Assembly (NCBI GenBank): GCA_023665935.1
Contig: JAMPCZ010000013.1
Coordinates: 1-32,059 of the forward strand
DNA length: 32,059 nt
Reading direction: 5' to 3'
Source of the DNA: Muribaculaceae bacterium
Lineage (GTDB): Bacteria > Cyanobacteriota > Vampirovibrionia > Gastranaerophilales > Gastranaerophilaceae
In this document: positions 9,558 through 17,509 of the stretch, one piece after another
Position numbering within the stretch: the first letter of the stretch is position 1
Layout: each line of letters starts with the position of its first letter
Translations under genes and position numbers: made by a program
The notes under the pieces: model-generated
Databases searched by the model: none
Told to the model about the DNA's origin: nothing
Seen by the model: the letters and a program-made list of their open reading frames with translations, nothing else

Positions 9558-9664
9558 TAAAATTTCAAAAAAACGTAACCTGATGAAAAATCGCTTTATA
9601 CTAACAGTTTACAAATACATAAAAATTTACACTCTGCAAAAATTTGATATGTTAAAATCGAAAT

Positions 9665-11056
9665 ATGAAAAGCAAAGATATCAGATGGATAATATGTATA
9701 CTAATAATTACCGGAAACTTTTTAGGAATGCTTGATTCCAGCACCGTGAACCTTGCACTTTACCCTATCGCAAACGGACTTAACGTAACATTGAATGAAG
9801 TACAATGGGTAATTATTGCATACATGCTTGTCTTAACCGTATTCTTACCGTTTTTTGGCAAACTTGGCGATATATTTCCTAAAAACAAAATTTACACAAC
9901 AGGATTTTTAATATTTGCACTTGGCGCGACATTAAACACGACAGCCCACAACCTTATTACACTAATAATTTTCAGATGCCTTGAAGCAATGGGGGCATCA
10001 ATAATGATTGCAAACGGCCCGGCTGCAATTGCCGCACTGTTTAAAGGCGAAGACCGGGGAAAAGCACTTGGGATAAACGCCTGTCTTGTCGCAATAGGAG
10101 GAATGAGCGGACCTGCTATCGGCGGATTTTTAATCAATTATTTCGGATGGAGAACAATATTTCTGCCGTCCGTACCTATCGCAATTTTAGGAGCTATCGC
10201 GTCATATAAACTCCTGCCATCTTACATCAAGAAAAAAGATTTCAAATTTGACTACAAAGGATTTATATATTTTACCATCGGGCTTTTTGCACTCCTGCTT
10301 GCAATATCGGAAGGGCACACATGGGGATGGAAATCCTTGAAAATAATCGTACTTGGTGTAATGACATTAATCTTTGGCGGATTGTTTTATTTTAGAGATA
10401 AGAAAATTAATTACCCATTAATAAGTTTCAAGATGTTCAAAATAAAAACTTTCACCTTCGGAAACATCGCAGTCATGACATCTTATATGTGTATGTTTAC
10501 AAATGGAGTACTGTTACCGTTTTTCTTGCAGGAAGTAGTAAGATATAACGCGTTTTTAACAGGGTTGTTAATTTTGCCATATTCTATCGCCTCCTCCGCA
10601 GTCGCACCGTTTGCAGGAAGTTATGCCGGAAAAAACGGCAGCCGGACATTAACAATTATCGGTCCGACAATCTACATAATCGCTTTAATTATCTTTACGA
10701 CATTTAATACAACAACCCCAATGTGGGAAATCGTCGCCGCATCAATCATTATGGGTATCGGCAACGGATGTTTCCAATCACCGTCAAATAATGCAATCAT
10801 AACAAGCGTAAGTAAAGAAGAACTGGGAATTGCAAGCGGAATCTTATCCCTTTCGAGAAACCTCGGCAACATACTCGGGGTCGCTATTACAATAACATTG
10901 TTTGACAGCTTCAAAAATATGCTGCTGACTGACGGATTAAAATACCAAAGCGCGTTTTTAACATCTTACCATTGGACTATGTGCTTCGGAATCCTGTTTG
11001 GAATAATTTGTCTTACATGCTCCTACATAGCTTATAATCCTAAAAATCAACATTAA
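9665..11056 (+). CDS. MFS drug:H+ antiporter, DHA2 family (EmrB/QacA type)
   Basis: Inner-membrane exporter, 463 residues, length and hydrophobicity fitting 14 transmembrane helices. The DHA2 N-terminal motif is seen as LDSSTVNLALYPI. Motif A is GKLGDIFPKNK after helix 2, and the antiporter motif C reads GGMSGPAIGGFLINYFGWR. Substrate cannot be told from sequence; drugs or other small molecules exported against protons are usual. It is transcribed divergently from the S74 operon and stands alone, with no MarR or TetR regulator next to it. There is no Shine-Dalgarno: TGT-TAAAAT (hexamer 9653-9658) lies exactly six bases before the ATG, so the mRNA may be leaderless. Confidence 0.93.
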   Translation: MKSKDIRWIICILIITGNFLGMLDSSTVNLALYPIANGLNVTLNEVQWVIIAYMLVLTVFLPFFGKLGDIFPKNKIYTTGFLIFALGATLNTTAHNLITLIIFRCLEAMGASIMIANGPAAIAALFKGEDRGKALGINACLVAIGGMSGPAIGGFLINYFGWRTIFLPSVPIAILGAIASYKLLPSYIKKKDFKFDYKGFIYFTIGLFALLLAISEGHTWGWKSLKIIVLGVMTLIFGGLFYFRDKKINYPLISFKMFKIKTFTFGNIAVMTSYMCMFTNGVLLPFFLQEVVRYNAFLTGLLILPYSIASSAVAPFAGSYAGKNGSRTLTIIGPTIYIIALIIFTTFNTTTPMWEIVAASIIMGIGNGCFQSPSNNAIITSVSKEELGIASGILSLSRNLGNILGVAITITLFDSFKNMLLTDGLKYQSAFLTSYHWTMCFGILFGIICLTCSYIAYNPKNQH

Positions 11057-11091
11057 TTTTTATTTTTACATCTCATTACAAGCAAGTATGT

Positions 11092-11179
11092 CACCCCTTA
11101 CAACCCTACAACCCTACAACCTTATTAACTTATTAACTTATTAACTTATTAACTTATTAACCTATTCACCTATTAACTT
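11092..11179. repeat. Degenerate 8-bp tandem repeat array, 10-11 units
   Basis: Ten in-register 8-mers from 11100 to 11179: ACAACCCT twice, ACAACCTT, ATTAACTT four times, ATTAACCT, ATTCACCT, ATTAACTT. A further degenerate unit (CACCCCTT) lies at 11092-11099. The array ends 30 bases before the probable -10 of the next gene. Slippage could change promoter spacing or curvature. Confidence 0.9.
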
Positions 11180-11222
11180 ACCACTAGCAAATTTTATTTT
11201 TAGAAGTGTTAATAATAATACT

Positions 11223-11939
11223 ATGAGAATGTATCCCAAAATACTAAGAGGCAATCCGGAACAAATTTTTAGAACTTTTCGTACCGGAGTTTCAAATACA
11301 GTTCAAAACAACAGACCCATAAATTACAAAGCATTCTCTTGTGAATTAAACGATATTTGTGAGGTATTTGAAAAGGAACACCGCCAAAAAGAGCTCAACA
11401 GGGTGGCAATGAGATTTGCCGAAAGCTTGGTTGGGCTTGGCAATCAGAGTCTTGCAGGAATAGTTTACAGCGTTCTTATAAAACTTAACCAAAACAACCC
11501 GGAAATAGTTGAACAACTTGCCATAAAAGCTCTCGCAATAGCGAAAAGACAGCACGACCCGATTCACACAATGGCAAGAGCAAACGACCTGAAACGAATA
11601 TACAAAGTTGCAGCCCCGGGAAGCGAAAAACACCTAAAAGCTCTTTATACCGCAAAAAGAGCCTTAGTTGATATATGTTCAAATTACGAAAAAGTAAAAC
11701 TCCGATACCAGTCCGTCAGCACAAAAATGAAACCATTAGAAAAATATGAAATTATGCTCGCATCTATTAGAGTAGAGATTTCAAAAGCAATAAAATCAAA
11801 AACCCCGCAGCTTGCAGAATCCGAACTTACCTCCGCCCGCGAAACATTCCTGAAACTTAACCACGGCGACAGAGTGGAAGAAATTGATAAACTGTTAAGC
11901 AGCTTGCAAAAAATAAACCTTAAAAATTCTTGCAAATAA
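11223..11939 (+). CDS. Alpha-helical protein of unknown function
   Basis: 238 residues. I do not recognise the family. There is no signal peptide or membrane helix, so it is probably cytoplasmic. The whole length reads as amphipathic helices rich in Leu, Ala, Lys and Glu, with pairings such as RFAESLVGLGNQSLAGIVYSVL and EQLAIKALAIAKRQHD that suggest helical hairpins of the TPR/SEL1 sort, without a clear repeat consensus. It lies 52 bases before typA on the same strand and may share its transcript. No Shine-Dalgarno precedes the ATG. TGT-TAATAA (hexamer 11210-11215) ends seven bases before it, so the mRNA may be leaderless. The 8-bp tandem array sits just upstream. Confidence 0.75.
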   Translation: MRMYPKILRGNPEQIFRTFRTGVSNTVQNNRPINYKAFSCELNDICEVFEKEHRQKELNRVAMRFAESLVGLGNQSLAGIVYSVLIKLNQNNPEIVEQLAIKALAIAKRQHDPIHTMARANDLKRIYKVAAPGSEKHLKALYTAKRALVDICSNYEKVKLRYQSVSTKMKPLEKYEIMLASIRVEISKAIKSKTPQLAESELTSARETFLKLNHGDRVEEIDKLLSSLQKINLKNSCK

Positions 11940-11991
11940 ATTATCAGCGTTTTAAAATATAAGTGTAAAAAATACACTAAAGGGAAATAAT

Positions 11992-13788
11992 ATGACTTGT
12001 AACGAAAATATTAGAAATATAGCAATTATTGCACACGTTGACCACGGAAAAACAACACTCGTGGACTGCTTACTGAAACAAGCAGGTGCATTCAGAGAAA
12101 ACCAGCACGTAGAAGAACGTGTCCTTGATAGTAACGACTTGGAAAGAGAAAGAGGAATTACAATACTTTCCAAGAATATTTCAATCAACTATAACGGAAC
12201 AAAAATTAACGTTGTAGATACCCCGGGTCACGCGGACTTTGGCGGAGAAGTAGAACGGGTTTTGGGTATGGTTGACGGAGCATTATTAATCGTAGATGCT
12301 GCAGAAGGACCAATGCCTCAAACAAGATTTGTTTTATCAAAAGCTTTAGAATTAGGTTTAAAAATTATTGTTGTAATAAACAAAATTGATAAACCTGCAG
12401 CAGAACCATTAACCGCATTAGACAAAGTTTTTGACCTGTTTACGGAATTAACTGACCGCGAAGATTTAATAGATTTTCCTTTCATTTTCTCAAGCAGCTT
12501 AAACGGCTTTGCAATAAACGATCTTGAAGACGAAAGAAAAGATATGATACCGCTTTTAGATAGTATCATTAAAAACATTCAGCCTCCTGAAGGAGATGCG
12601 GATGAACCATTCCAATTCAGAGCTACAACATTAGATTATAACGAATACGTCGGCAGAATTGTTATCGGTCGTATCGCTCACGGAAAAGTAAACTCCCAAG
12701 ACCAAGTTTGTGTAATCCACGCAGACGGAAGCCAGGAAAGAGGTAAAATCGTTAAATTATTCGGATTTAAAGATTTGGGAAGAGTTGAAATTGAATCAGC
12801 TTCCGCCGGAGATATCGTTGGTATTGCAGGATTTTCCGATATTCAAATCGGAGAAACAATCTGTGACCCGTCAAATCCTAAAGCTTTGCCATTAATTACG
12901 GTTGATGAACCGACACTTCAAATGAATTTTGCAGTAAATGACAGCCCGTTTGCCGGTCAGGAAGGTAAATTTGTAACCTCCCGACAAATCAGAAAACGTT
13001 TATATAACGAACTTGAAAAGAACGTAAGTTTGCGAGTCGAAGACACTGATTCTACAGACTGTTTCAAGGTTTCAGGACGCGGAGAATTACACTTGAGCAT
13101 CCTGATTGAAACAATGCGTCGTGAAGGTTACGAGTTTTCAGTATCAAAACCTGAGGTTATATATAAAACCATAAACGGAGAACACTGCGAACCTTACGAA
13201 AATCTAATCGTTGATGTACCGGAAGAATACGCGGGTTCTGCAATCGAAAGACTTTCCAGCAGAAAAGCCGAAATGAAAGATATGCAAAATGCAAAAGGAA
13301 GAACAACTTTAACCTTCCACATTCCTGCAAGAGGGCTAATCGGATTCCGCGGAGAATTCATCAGAATGACTCGTGGTGAAGGTATTATGTATCATACATT
13401 CCTGCATTACAGACCATATGCCGGCGATATTCCAAAACAAAGAAGCGGAGCAATTATTGCTCACGAGCAAGGTGAAGCCATACCGTACGCACTGGCGCAA
13501 TACGAAGACCGCGGAGTATTTTTCATCACTCCAAAAACAAAAGTCTACCGCGGAATGATTATTGGTGAAGGTAACAGACCTCAAGATATCGTGGTTAATA
13601 TCTGTAAAACAAAGAAATTAACCAACATGAGAAGTTCTACCGCTGACGTTATGGTAACCCTTCAAGCCCCAAGAATTCTATCATTGGAAGAAGCTCTTGA
13701 ATATTTGGGCGATGATGAATTAGTTGAAATAACTCCGGAAAACATCAGATTAAGAAAATCTGACTTGACTAAAAAAATCTATAATTAG
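11992..13788 (+). CDS. typA: Ribosome-associated translational GTPase TypA/BipA
   Basis: Translational GTPase that binds the 70S ribosome and assists 50S subunit assembly and stress adaptation. At 598 residues it has the normal BipA length. G1 is AHVDHGKTT (about residues 12-20), G2 lies in RERGIT, G3 is DTPGHADF and G4 is NKID. An EF-G-like domain II and III follow, and then the BipA-specific C-terminal part (ARGLIGFRGEFIRMTRGEGIMYHTF). AGGGA upstream fits the ATG. A small GTGTA-TACAC hairpin (11963-11977) stands before that binding site. The gene ends in a clear terminator shared with the convergent metallopeptidase gene. Confidence 0.97.
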   Translation: MTCNENIRNIAIIAHVDHGKTTLVDCLLKQAGAFRENQHVEERVLDSNDLERERGITILSKNISINYNGTKINVVDTPGHADFGGEVERVLGMVDGALLIVDAAEGPMPQTRFVLSKALELGLKIIVVINKIDKPAAEPLTALDKVFDLFTELTDREDLIDFPFIFSSSLNGFAINDLEDERKDMIPLLDSIIKNIQPPEGDADEPFQFRATTLDYNEYVGRIVIGRIAHGKVNSQDQVCVIHADGSQERGKIVKLFGFKDLGRVEIESASAGDIVGIAGFSDIQIGETICDPSNPKALPLITVDEPTLQMNFAVNDSPFAGQEGKFVTSRQIRKRLYNELEKNVSLRVEDTDSTDCFKVSGRGELHLSILIETMRREGYEFSVSKPEVIYKTINGEHCEPYENLIVDVPEEYAGSAIERLSSRKAEMKDMQNAKGRTTLTFHIPARGLIGFRGEFIRMTRGEGIMYHTFLHYRPYAGDIPKQRSGAIIAHEQGEAIPYALAQYEDRGVFFITPKTKVYRGMIIGEGNRPQDIVVNICKTKKLTNMRSSTADVMVTLQAPRILSLEEALEYLGDDELVEITPENIRLRKSDLTKKIYN

Positions 13789-13807
13789 CAAAATAAATAA
13801 TAAACGG

Positions 13808-13838
13808 CAAATCCCGAGATTTTTCACCTCGGGATTTG
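13808..13838. terminator. Bidirectional terminator between typA and the metallopeptidase gene
   Basis: CAAATCCCGAG (13808-13818) pairs with CTCGGGATTTG (13828-13838) and is followed by TTTTAT. It lies between the two convergent stop codons. Confidence 0.9.
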
Positions 13839-13840
13839 TT

Positions 13841-15034
13841 TTATATCATACTTTCAACTTCAACAAGAGCGTTAGGCAGATATTTCATCATTGATAACAT
13901 GCGCCCAGGACATCCCATACCGTCACTGAAATCAGTAATCTCTGTTGTATTTAACAAATTATATGATTCAGCAAAAATTTCATCCTGCAAATTTGAAGCA
14001 GCCAACTTTTCATTTCCGTCAAAAAACGACATTTCCTTCTTTAAATCAAGGAACTTGCCAAAACATCTTTCGTCATTGCCGTTTTTCGGATTCGGATTAC
14101 TTAAATAATAATTAGCAGCCTGAGCTCTAATATTTGAAAGATTTTCATTACTTGATAACAAAGAACTTATATCTTCAGAAACCTCGTTTTTATGATTATA
14201 TCCGTGACCAAGCTCATGAACAGTTATTCCTTGATTCCAAGCATCATCAATCTGTATTTGCAAGGTTTTATTATTTGCGCAGAAGAATGAATCTTGCCCC
14301 GCATAATATTGTATCTTTTGGGTAGATTTAGACATTCTGAACAAGTCATCGCCATCCAAAGCTTTTATCTTATCAAATAAAGCAGCTTTTTCAGCCGGTG
14401 TAATTTTCGTATCACGCAAAACATCACTATCATTTTCGCCTTTCGAAGTTACAACATCCTCATTGAGCATTTTGTCCAAATCAAGAATCACCGTTTCTCC
14501 ATTATGTTCGACTTTTATGATATTGGAGCTTAATCCCGAAACATTATAAACATCCCCGTTTACGACAGTTTGAGTCTTATCGGTATCAATTTTTTTGGTT
14601 GATTTTTCTCTTGATAACAAAACATTGCCGTCTTTGTCTTTTATTGTTAAATTAAAAGATTTTTCATTATCAGAATTTTTAGCAATACGTTCAGTTGTTG
14701 TACCGGATGGAGATTTTACTTTTACGTTTTGAACAACAGAGCCGCCTTCTTTTGTATATGAAACATCTACAACCTTGTTACCATTATTATCAACTTCAAC
14801 ATAATTATTGTAACCATCAACTCCGGATGGGGTTACGATTTCATTTTTCTTATTTATATTAACTGCATTCATCCTGCCCAAATTTTCCAAATATTGAGTA
14901 ATAAGATTTGATGAATCAGTCTGCGAAGCTCCTGTAAAATTAGTATACGGATTAGATACTAACATGGGTGCAGAAGACTGAACAGGTGCAGAATTCACCC
15001 TGTTAACGAAATTATTTCCAATAGAATTAATCAC
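13841..15034 (-). CDS. Putative zinc metallopeptidase (HExxH, ATLF/M34-like arrangement)
   Basis: 397 residues, starting at GTG (15034) with AAGG upstream; the next in-frame ATG would lose 23 residues. The C-terminal half holds ITVHELGHGYNH, a gluzincin-type HExxH. Some 90 residues later comes DEIFAESYNLL, which resembles the third-ligand FAExF segment of anthrax lethal factor and Pro-Pro endopeptidases (MEROPS M34, ATLF domain). The N-terminal half is Asn/Ser/Thr-rich, and then beta-rich (VEVDNNGNKVVDVSYTKEGG; LTIKDKDGNVLLSREKSTKK). There is no classical signal peptide, so the export route is unclear. It is alone on its strand. The peptidase call rests on two motifs; the substrate is unknown. 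Confidence 0.62.
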   Translation of the reverse strand: MINSIGNNFVNRVNSAPVQSSAPMLVSNPYTNFTGASQTDSSNLITQYLENLGRMNAVNINKKNEIVTPSGVDGYNNYVEVDNNGNKVVDVSYTKEGGSVVQNVKVKSPSGTTTERIAKNSDNEKSFNLTIKDKDGNVLLSREKSTKKIDTDKTQTVVNGDVYNVSGLSSNIIKVEHNGETVILDLDKMLNEDVVTSKGENDSDVLRDTKITPAEKAALFDKIKALDGDDLFRMSKSTQKIQYYAGQDSFFCANNKTLQIQIDDAWNQGITVHELGHGYNHKNEVSEDISSLLSSNENLSNIRAQAANYYLSNPNPKNGNDERCFGKFLDLKKEMSFFDGNEKLAASNLQDEIFAESYNLLNTTEITDFSDGMGCPGRMLSMMKYLPNALVEVESMI

Positions 15035-15187
15035 TAGCCTTCGTCCTTTCTTATGTATATAAAAACAATCTTATTACGTTTATTGCTTAATTCTATATAC
15101 TTGAAATTACAAATTGTTACAATACGGTAAATCCGAGATACACTCAGACTTTCAGCCCGCCAAGTTCAAAGTGAAATTTTGAAGACA

Positions 15188-16375
15188 TTAGTATTTCCGT
15201 ATAGTATAACTAGTTCCACCGGATCCATAAATTTTTGTAGTGTTACCAAATTTATTAACATGATATGTCTTATTATTTTTATGATCATATATTGTATAAT
15301 TACTTGAAAAATTCTGATTTTGTTTATCCGCAGGTTTTACGGCAGGAGTATACGGGGTTGATTTATCACCGGGCATTAACGGGTAAGAACCGTAATACGG
15401 TGTATCTTCCTCCCCGGGACAATACGTTCTTCCGTTAGCAAAATTACTACATTCAATAAGAACATAATTTCCTTTACCTGTAATATCAGTACGCATAAAA
15501 GACTCTGTCCTAACCTGTTTTGAACCTTTATAATGTACTTTTGAAGGACGTTTCTTTAAAATAACAGTTTCTTCCCCATTGCACCTGTAACCAATATCAG
15601 AATACCTCTGAAAATTATCAAATGATTCACAAACATTTTTATTATCAGGGTTATTTTTATCAGCAATTATAATACCCTTATGGAAAACTACACCAGAAAT
15701 ATTGGTGATAACCGGCAATTCTCCCGGGCAAAAATAACCGTTCTTTAAGTGATAACAGTACAAACCGTCTGTACCTTTCGGATTTTTCATGTAATCGACA
15801 TTACTAATAAAAGGTAAAAAAGAAGTCCAAAAATTTTCAATATAAACAGGCTCTGCACCCGGGCATTGATAACCGTGTTCATAACCTAAACAATCTTTTT
15901 GAGTGATTTTTAATGGCAAAAATCCCATCCCCTCTTTTCCTATTGAAAACTTCCACGGAGTTGCAGGTAAAATAAATTCATAATTCTTTTTTATATTTTC
16001 TTGACTGCAGACATATCCATTCTTCACAGCTTTACAAATATTGGCACCACCATTTTCATCACTAACCAATACACCTTTTTTCTTTATAAAATTCATTGAG
16101 GTATATATCAAATCTTCTTTAATTTTACATCCGCCCCAAAGCCTTATTCTCTTTTTCTCTATCCCGCTCGCAGGATATGAAATATGTAAATTTGACAGTT
16201 TAAAATAATCCTTAAAATTTTTAATATGTACAGGCTCTTCACCCTCGCATTTGTAACCATCTTCATAAGCGTAACAGGTCTTTTGATTATCAGATACATT
16301 TAAAACAAATTCAAAAGCATGAGCCTGAGGAACTTGTAATATAATTACAATCAATGCCAATAAAATCTTTTTCAT
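15188..16375 (-). CDS. Secreted cysteine-pair repeat protein
   Basis: 395 residues from the ATG at 16375, chosen because GGAG lies nine bases before it and a clean signal peptide follows (MKKILLALIVIILQVPQAHA). The frame is open further upstream to 16429. The mature part repeats a Cys-pair motif six times: CYAYEDGYKCEGEEPVHI, CKAVKNGYVCSQE, CLGYEHGYQCPGAEPVYI, CYHLKNGYFCPGELPVI, CESFDNFQRYSDIGYRCNGEETVI and CSNFANGRTYCPGEED. The consensus is C-x(4-13)-G-Y-x-C-x-G-E-x-P-V. Each pair could form one disulphide of a small domain. The tail is Tyr/Asn/Gly-rich. I know no named family. The neighbour upstream on the same strand is the Hint-like gene. Confidence 0.75.
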   Translation of the reverse strand: MKKILLALIVIILQVPQAHAFEFVLNVSDNQKTCYAYEDGYKCEGEEPVHIKNFKDYFKLSNLHISYPASGIEKKRIRLWGGCKIKEDLIYTSMNFIKKKGVLVSDENGGANICKAVKNGYVCSQENIKKNYEFILPATPWKFSIGKEGMGFLPLKITQKDCLGYEHGYQCPGAEPVYIENFWTSFLPFISNVDYMKNPKGTDGLYCYHLKNGYFCPGELPVITNISGVVFHKGIIIADKNNPDNKNVCESFDNFQRYSDIGYRCNGEETVILKKRPSKVHYKGSKQVRTESFMRTDITGKGNYVLIECSNFANGRTYCPGEEDTPYYGSYPLMPGDKSTPYTPAVKPADKQNQNFSSNYTIYDHKNNKTYHVNKFGNTTKIYGSGGTSYTIRKY

Positions 16376-16472
16376 CAACTTAATCTCCATTGTATAAGTA
16401 TAACGAAAATGGAAAACGTTATTCTGCATTTTTAATAAATCTTAACGAAAAGAATTCTAAAAAGGAATGTAG

Positions 16473-16492
16473 GTTGGGCAAGTATGCCCAAC
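16473..16492. repeat. Palindrome GTTGGGCA-n4-TGCCCAAC, copy 1
   Basis: An 8-bp perfect stem with a 4-base loop. A second copy in opposite orientation lies at 17107-17126, so the two flank the Hint-like gene. There is no T-run on either side. Confidence 0.8.
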
Positions 16493-16527
16493 ATCCCAAC
16501 TAACCTATTTTATTTAGTGTAGAGGGC

Positions 16528-16962
16528 TTACCTTATTTGCTGACAGGTAAAATCTAAACTCAAAAACCCATTAGCATTAAAATTATGATTATCTTTCAGA
16601 CTAAAACTGTAAACTTTATTATTAAAAGCTTTTACATAAGTAACATTACTAACGGGCTCCACAAGCAAATCCCCGTCATCTGCAAGATAAAATATCAAAT
16701 CACCAATTTTTATATTTTTTGCAAATGTTTTTGTCATAGCATTTACGCGAAAACTTTGTTCAGGTGTAACCATTATCGTTACACCTGACTTTCTCGTTAT
16801 ACTAATCAAATCTACTGAAATTGAGTGATAAATTTTAATAACAGACTCTTCCTCCCCGAGTGCATTTACACAATCACCAACTTTTATATCTTCAATTAAT
16901 TTTATTGTCTTATCCGCCATCATTATTTTTGTTCCGGCATGAAAATATGCTGATATAACCAT
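16528..16962 (-). CDS. Stand-alone Hint (hedgehog/intein) domain protein, probably inactive
   Basis: 144 residues. The order of Hint blocks is intact: FHAGTKIMMADKTIKLIEDI then KVGDCV (block A), VTPEQSFRV (block B) and VYSFSLKDNHNFNANGFLSLDF (blocks F/G). The residues that do the chemistry are replaced. The block A Cys is Tyr (SAYFHAGT), the block B Thr-x-x-His is TPEQ, and the terminal His-Asn is absent. Hint domains normally cleave or splice the protein they sit in; this one has no extein, signal peptide or partner domain, so a binding role or a decaying gene is likelier. The start at 16962 has no Shine-Dalgarno. The function is unknown. Confidence 0.65.
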   Translation of the reverse strand: MVISAYFHAGTKIMMADKTIKLIEDIKVGDCVNALGEEESVIKIYHSISVDLISITRKSGVTIMVTPEQSFRVNAMTKTFAKNIKIGDLIFYLADDGDLLVEPVSNVTYVKAFNNKVYSFSLKDNHNFNANGFLSLDFTCQQIR

Positions 16963-17040
16963 ATCAATATACTATATGCAAAAACAAAAATTACACTCGA
17001 CAAATAGATAATTTTTAATACATTTTATACATTTATATAA

Positions 17041-17098
17041 AGACAAAAGATATAACGAGGGCGGAAACCCTCGTTATATCTTTGTTTTAAAAAATGGG
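17041..17098. repeat. Extra copy of the tRNA terminator / att flank
   Basis: A 16-bp hairpin (17046-17061 with 17068-17083), then TTTGTTTTAAAAAATGGG. It aligns with 17259-17319, the native flank of the att site, and breaks off at TGGG, the end of the tRNA gene. Probably the scar of an older integration or duplication. It can also work as a terminator. Confidence 0.6.
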
Positions 17099-17106
17099 GG
17101 TTGTCA

Positions 17107-17126
17107 GTTGGGCATACCTGCCCAAC
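17107..17126. repeat. Palindrome GTTGGGCA-n4-TGCCCAAC, copy 2
   Basis: The same 8-bp stem as at 16473-16492, with loop TACC in place of AGTA. Read on opposite strands the two copies match beyond the stem (TTGGGCATACxTGCCCAAC). Confidence 0.8.
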
Positions 17127-17146
17127 AATTTCAAAATACTCAATTC

Positions 17147-17217
17147 ACTTCCGAGCACCCAAAAGCTGGATTGCTTCGGGCTATGCGCCCTCGCAATGAC
17201 GAAACTGCTTCCGAGCA
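17147..17217. repeat. Dispersed extragenic repeat (GGATTGCTTC...GCAATGAC type)
   Basis: The core at 17168-17200 has GGATTGCTTCGGGC and then GCCCTCGCAATGAC, imperfectly palindromic. CTTCCGAGCA flanks it on both sides as a direct repeat (17148-17157 and 17208-17217). A degenerate relative lies at 31921-31980. With the neighbouring hairpins this accounts for much of the gene-free stretch 16963-17308. Confidence 0.6.
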
Positions 17218-17272
17218 AACTACTCAGATACACAAACAAATTACTCAATAAAATACAATAGACAAAAAAATT

Positions 17273-17294
17273 AACGAGGGCTAAAACCCTCGCT
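17273..17294. terminator. Displaced native terminator of the tRNA gene
   Basis: AACGAGGG (17273-17280) pairs with CCCTCGCT (17287-17294) with one mismatch. It lies outside the element, just left of attL, where the tRNA 3' flank stood before integration. The element carries a similar hairpin inside its other end (24254-24275). Confidence 0.6.
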
Positions 17295-17308
17295 ATATCT
17301 TTGTTTAA

Positions 17309-17360
<52 letters not shown>

Positions 17361-17410
17361 TGTAATACAACATTCTGCAATTTCATTATATACCTAAAAT
17401 CAATTATATC

Positions 17411-17439
17411 TTGATTTTATCAAAATTAAGTGTTATAAT
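17411..17439 (+). promoter_or_regulatory. Integrase promoter
   Basis: TTGATT at 17411-17416, a 17-bp spacer, TATAAT at 17434-17439 with TGT before it (extended -10). The -35 lies inside the palindrome TTGAT-TTT-ATCAA, a possible operator. The arm-type repeats lie between this promoter and the integrase start, which would allow autoregulation. Confidence 0.75.
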
Positions 17440-17471
17440 TTATTATAGATTTTTAGTATTTTTTATAGCTA

Positions 17472-17496
17472 AGTGCGTAAAATTTGCGTAATTTTT
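17472..17496. other. Putative integrase arm-type site, left
   Basis: AGTGCGTAAAATTTGCGTAA followed by TTTTT contains TGCGTAA twice, 11 bases apart. Nearly the same sequence occurs at 24202-24226 at the other end of the element, in the same orientation. The position suits arm binding by the integrase N-terminal domain. Confidence 0.6.
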
Positions 17497-17509
17497 TGAG
17501 GTTAAAACA

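Noticed and set aside
11092-11179. CRISPR array
   Set aside because: The period is 8 bp with no spacers, and no cas gene is near. It is a simple tandem repeat.
16376-16429. Upstream start for the Cys-pair repeat protein
   Set aside because: The signal peptide would be preceded by 18 polar residues, and GGAG is spaced for the ATG at 16375.
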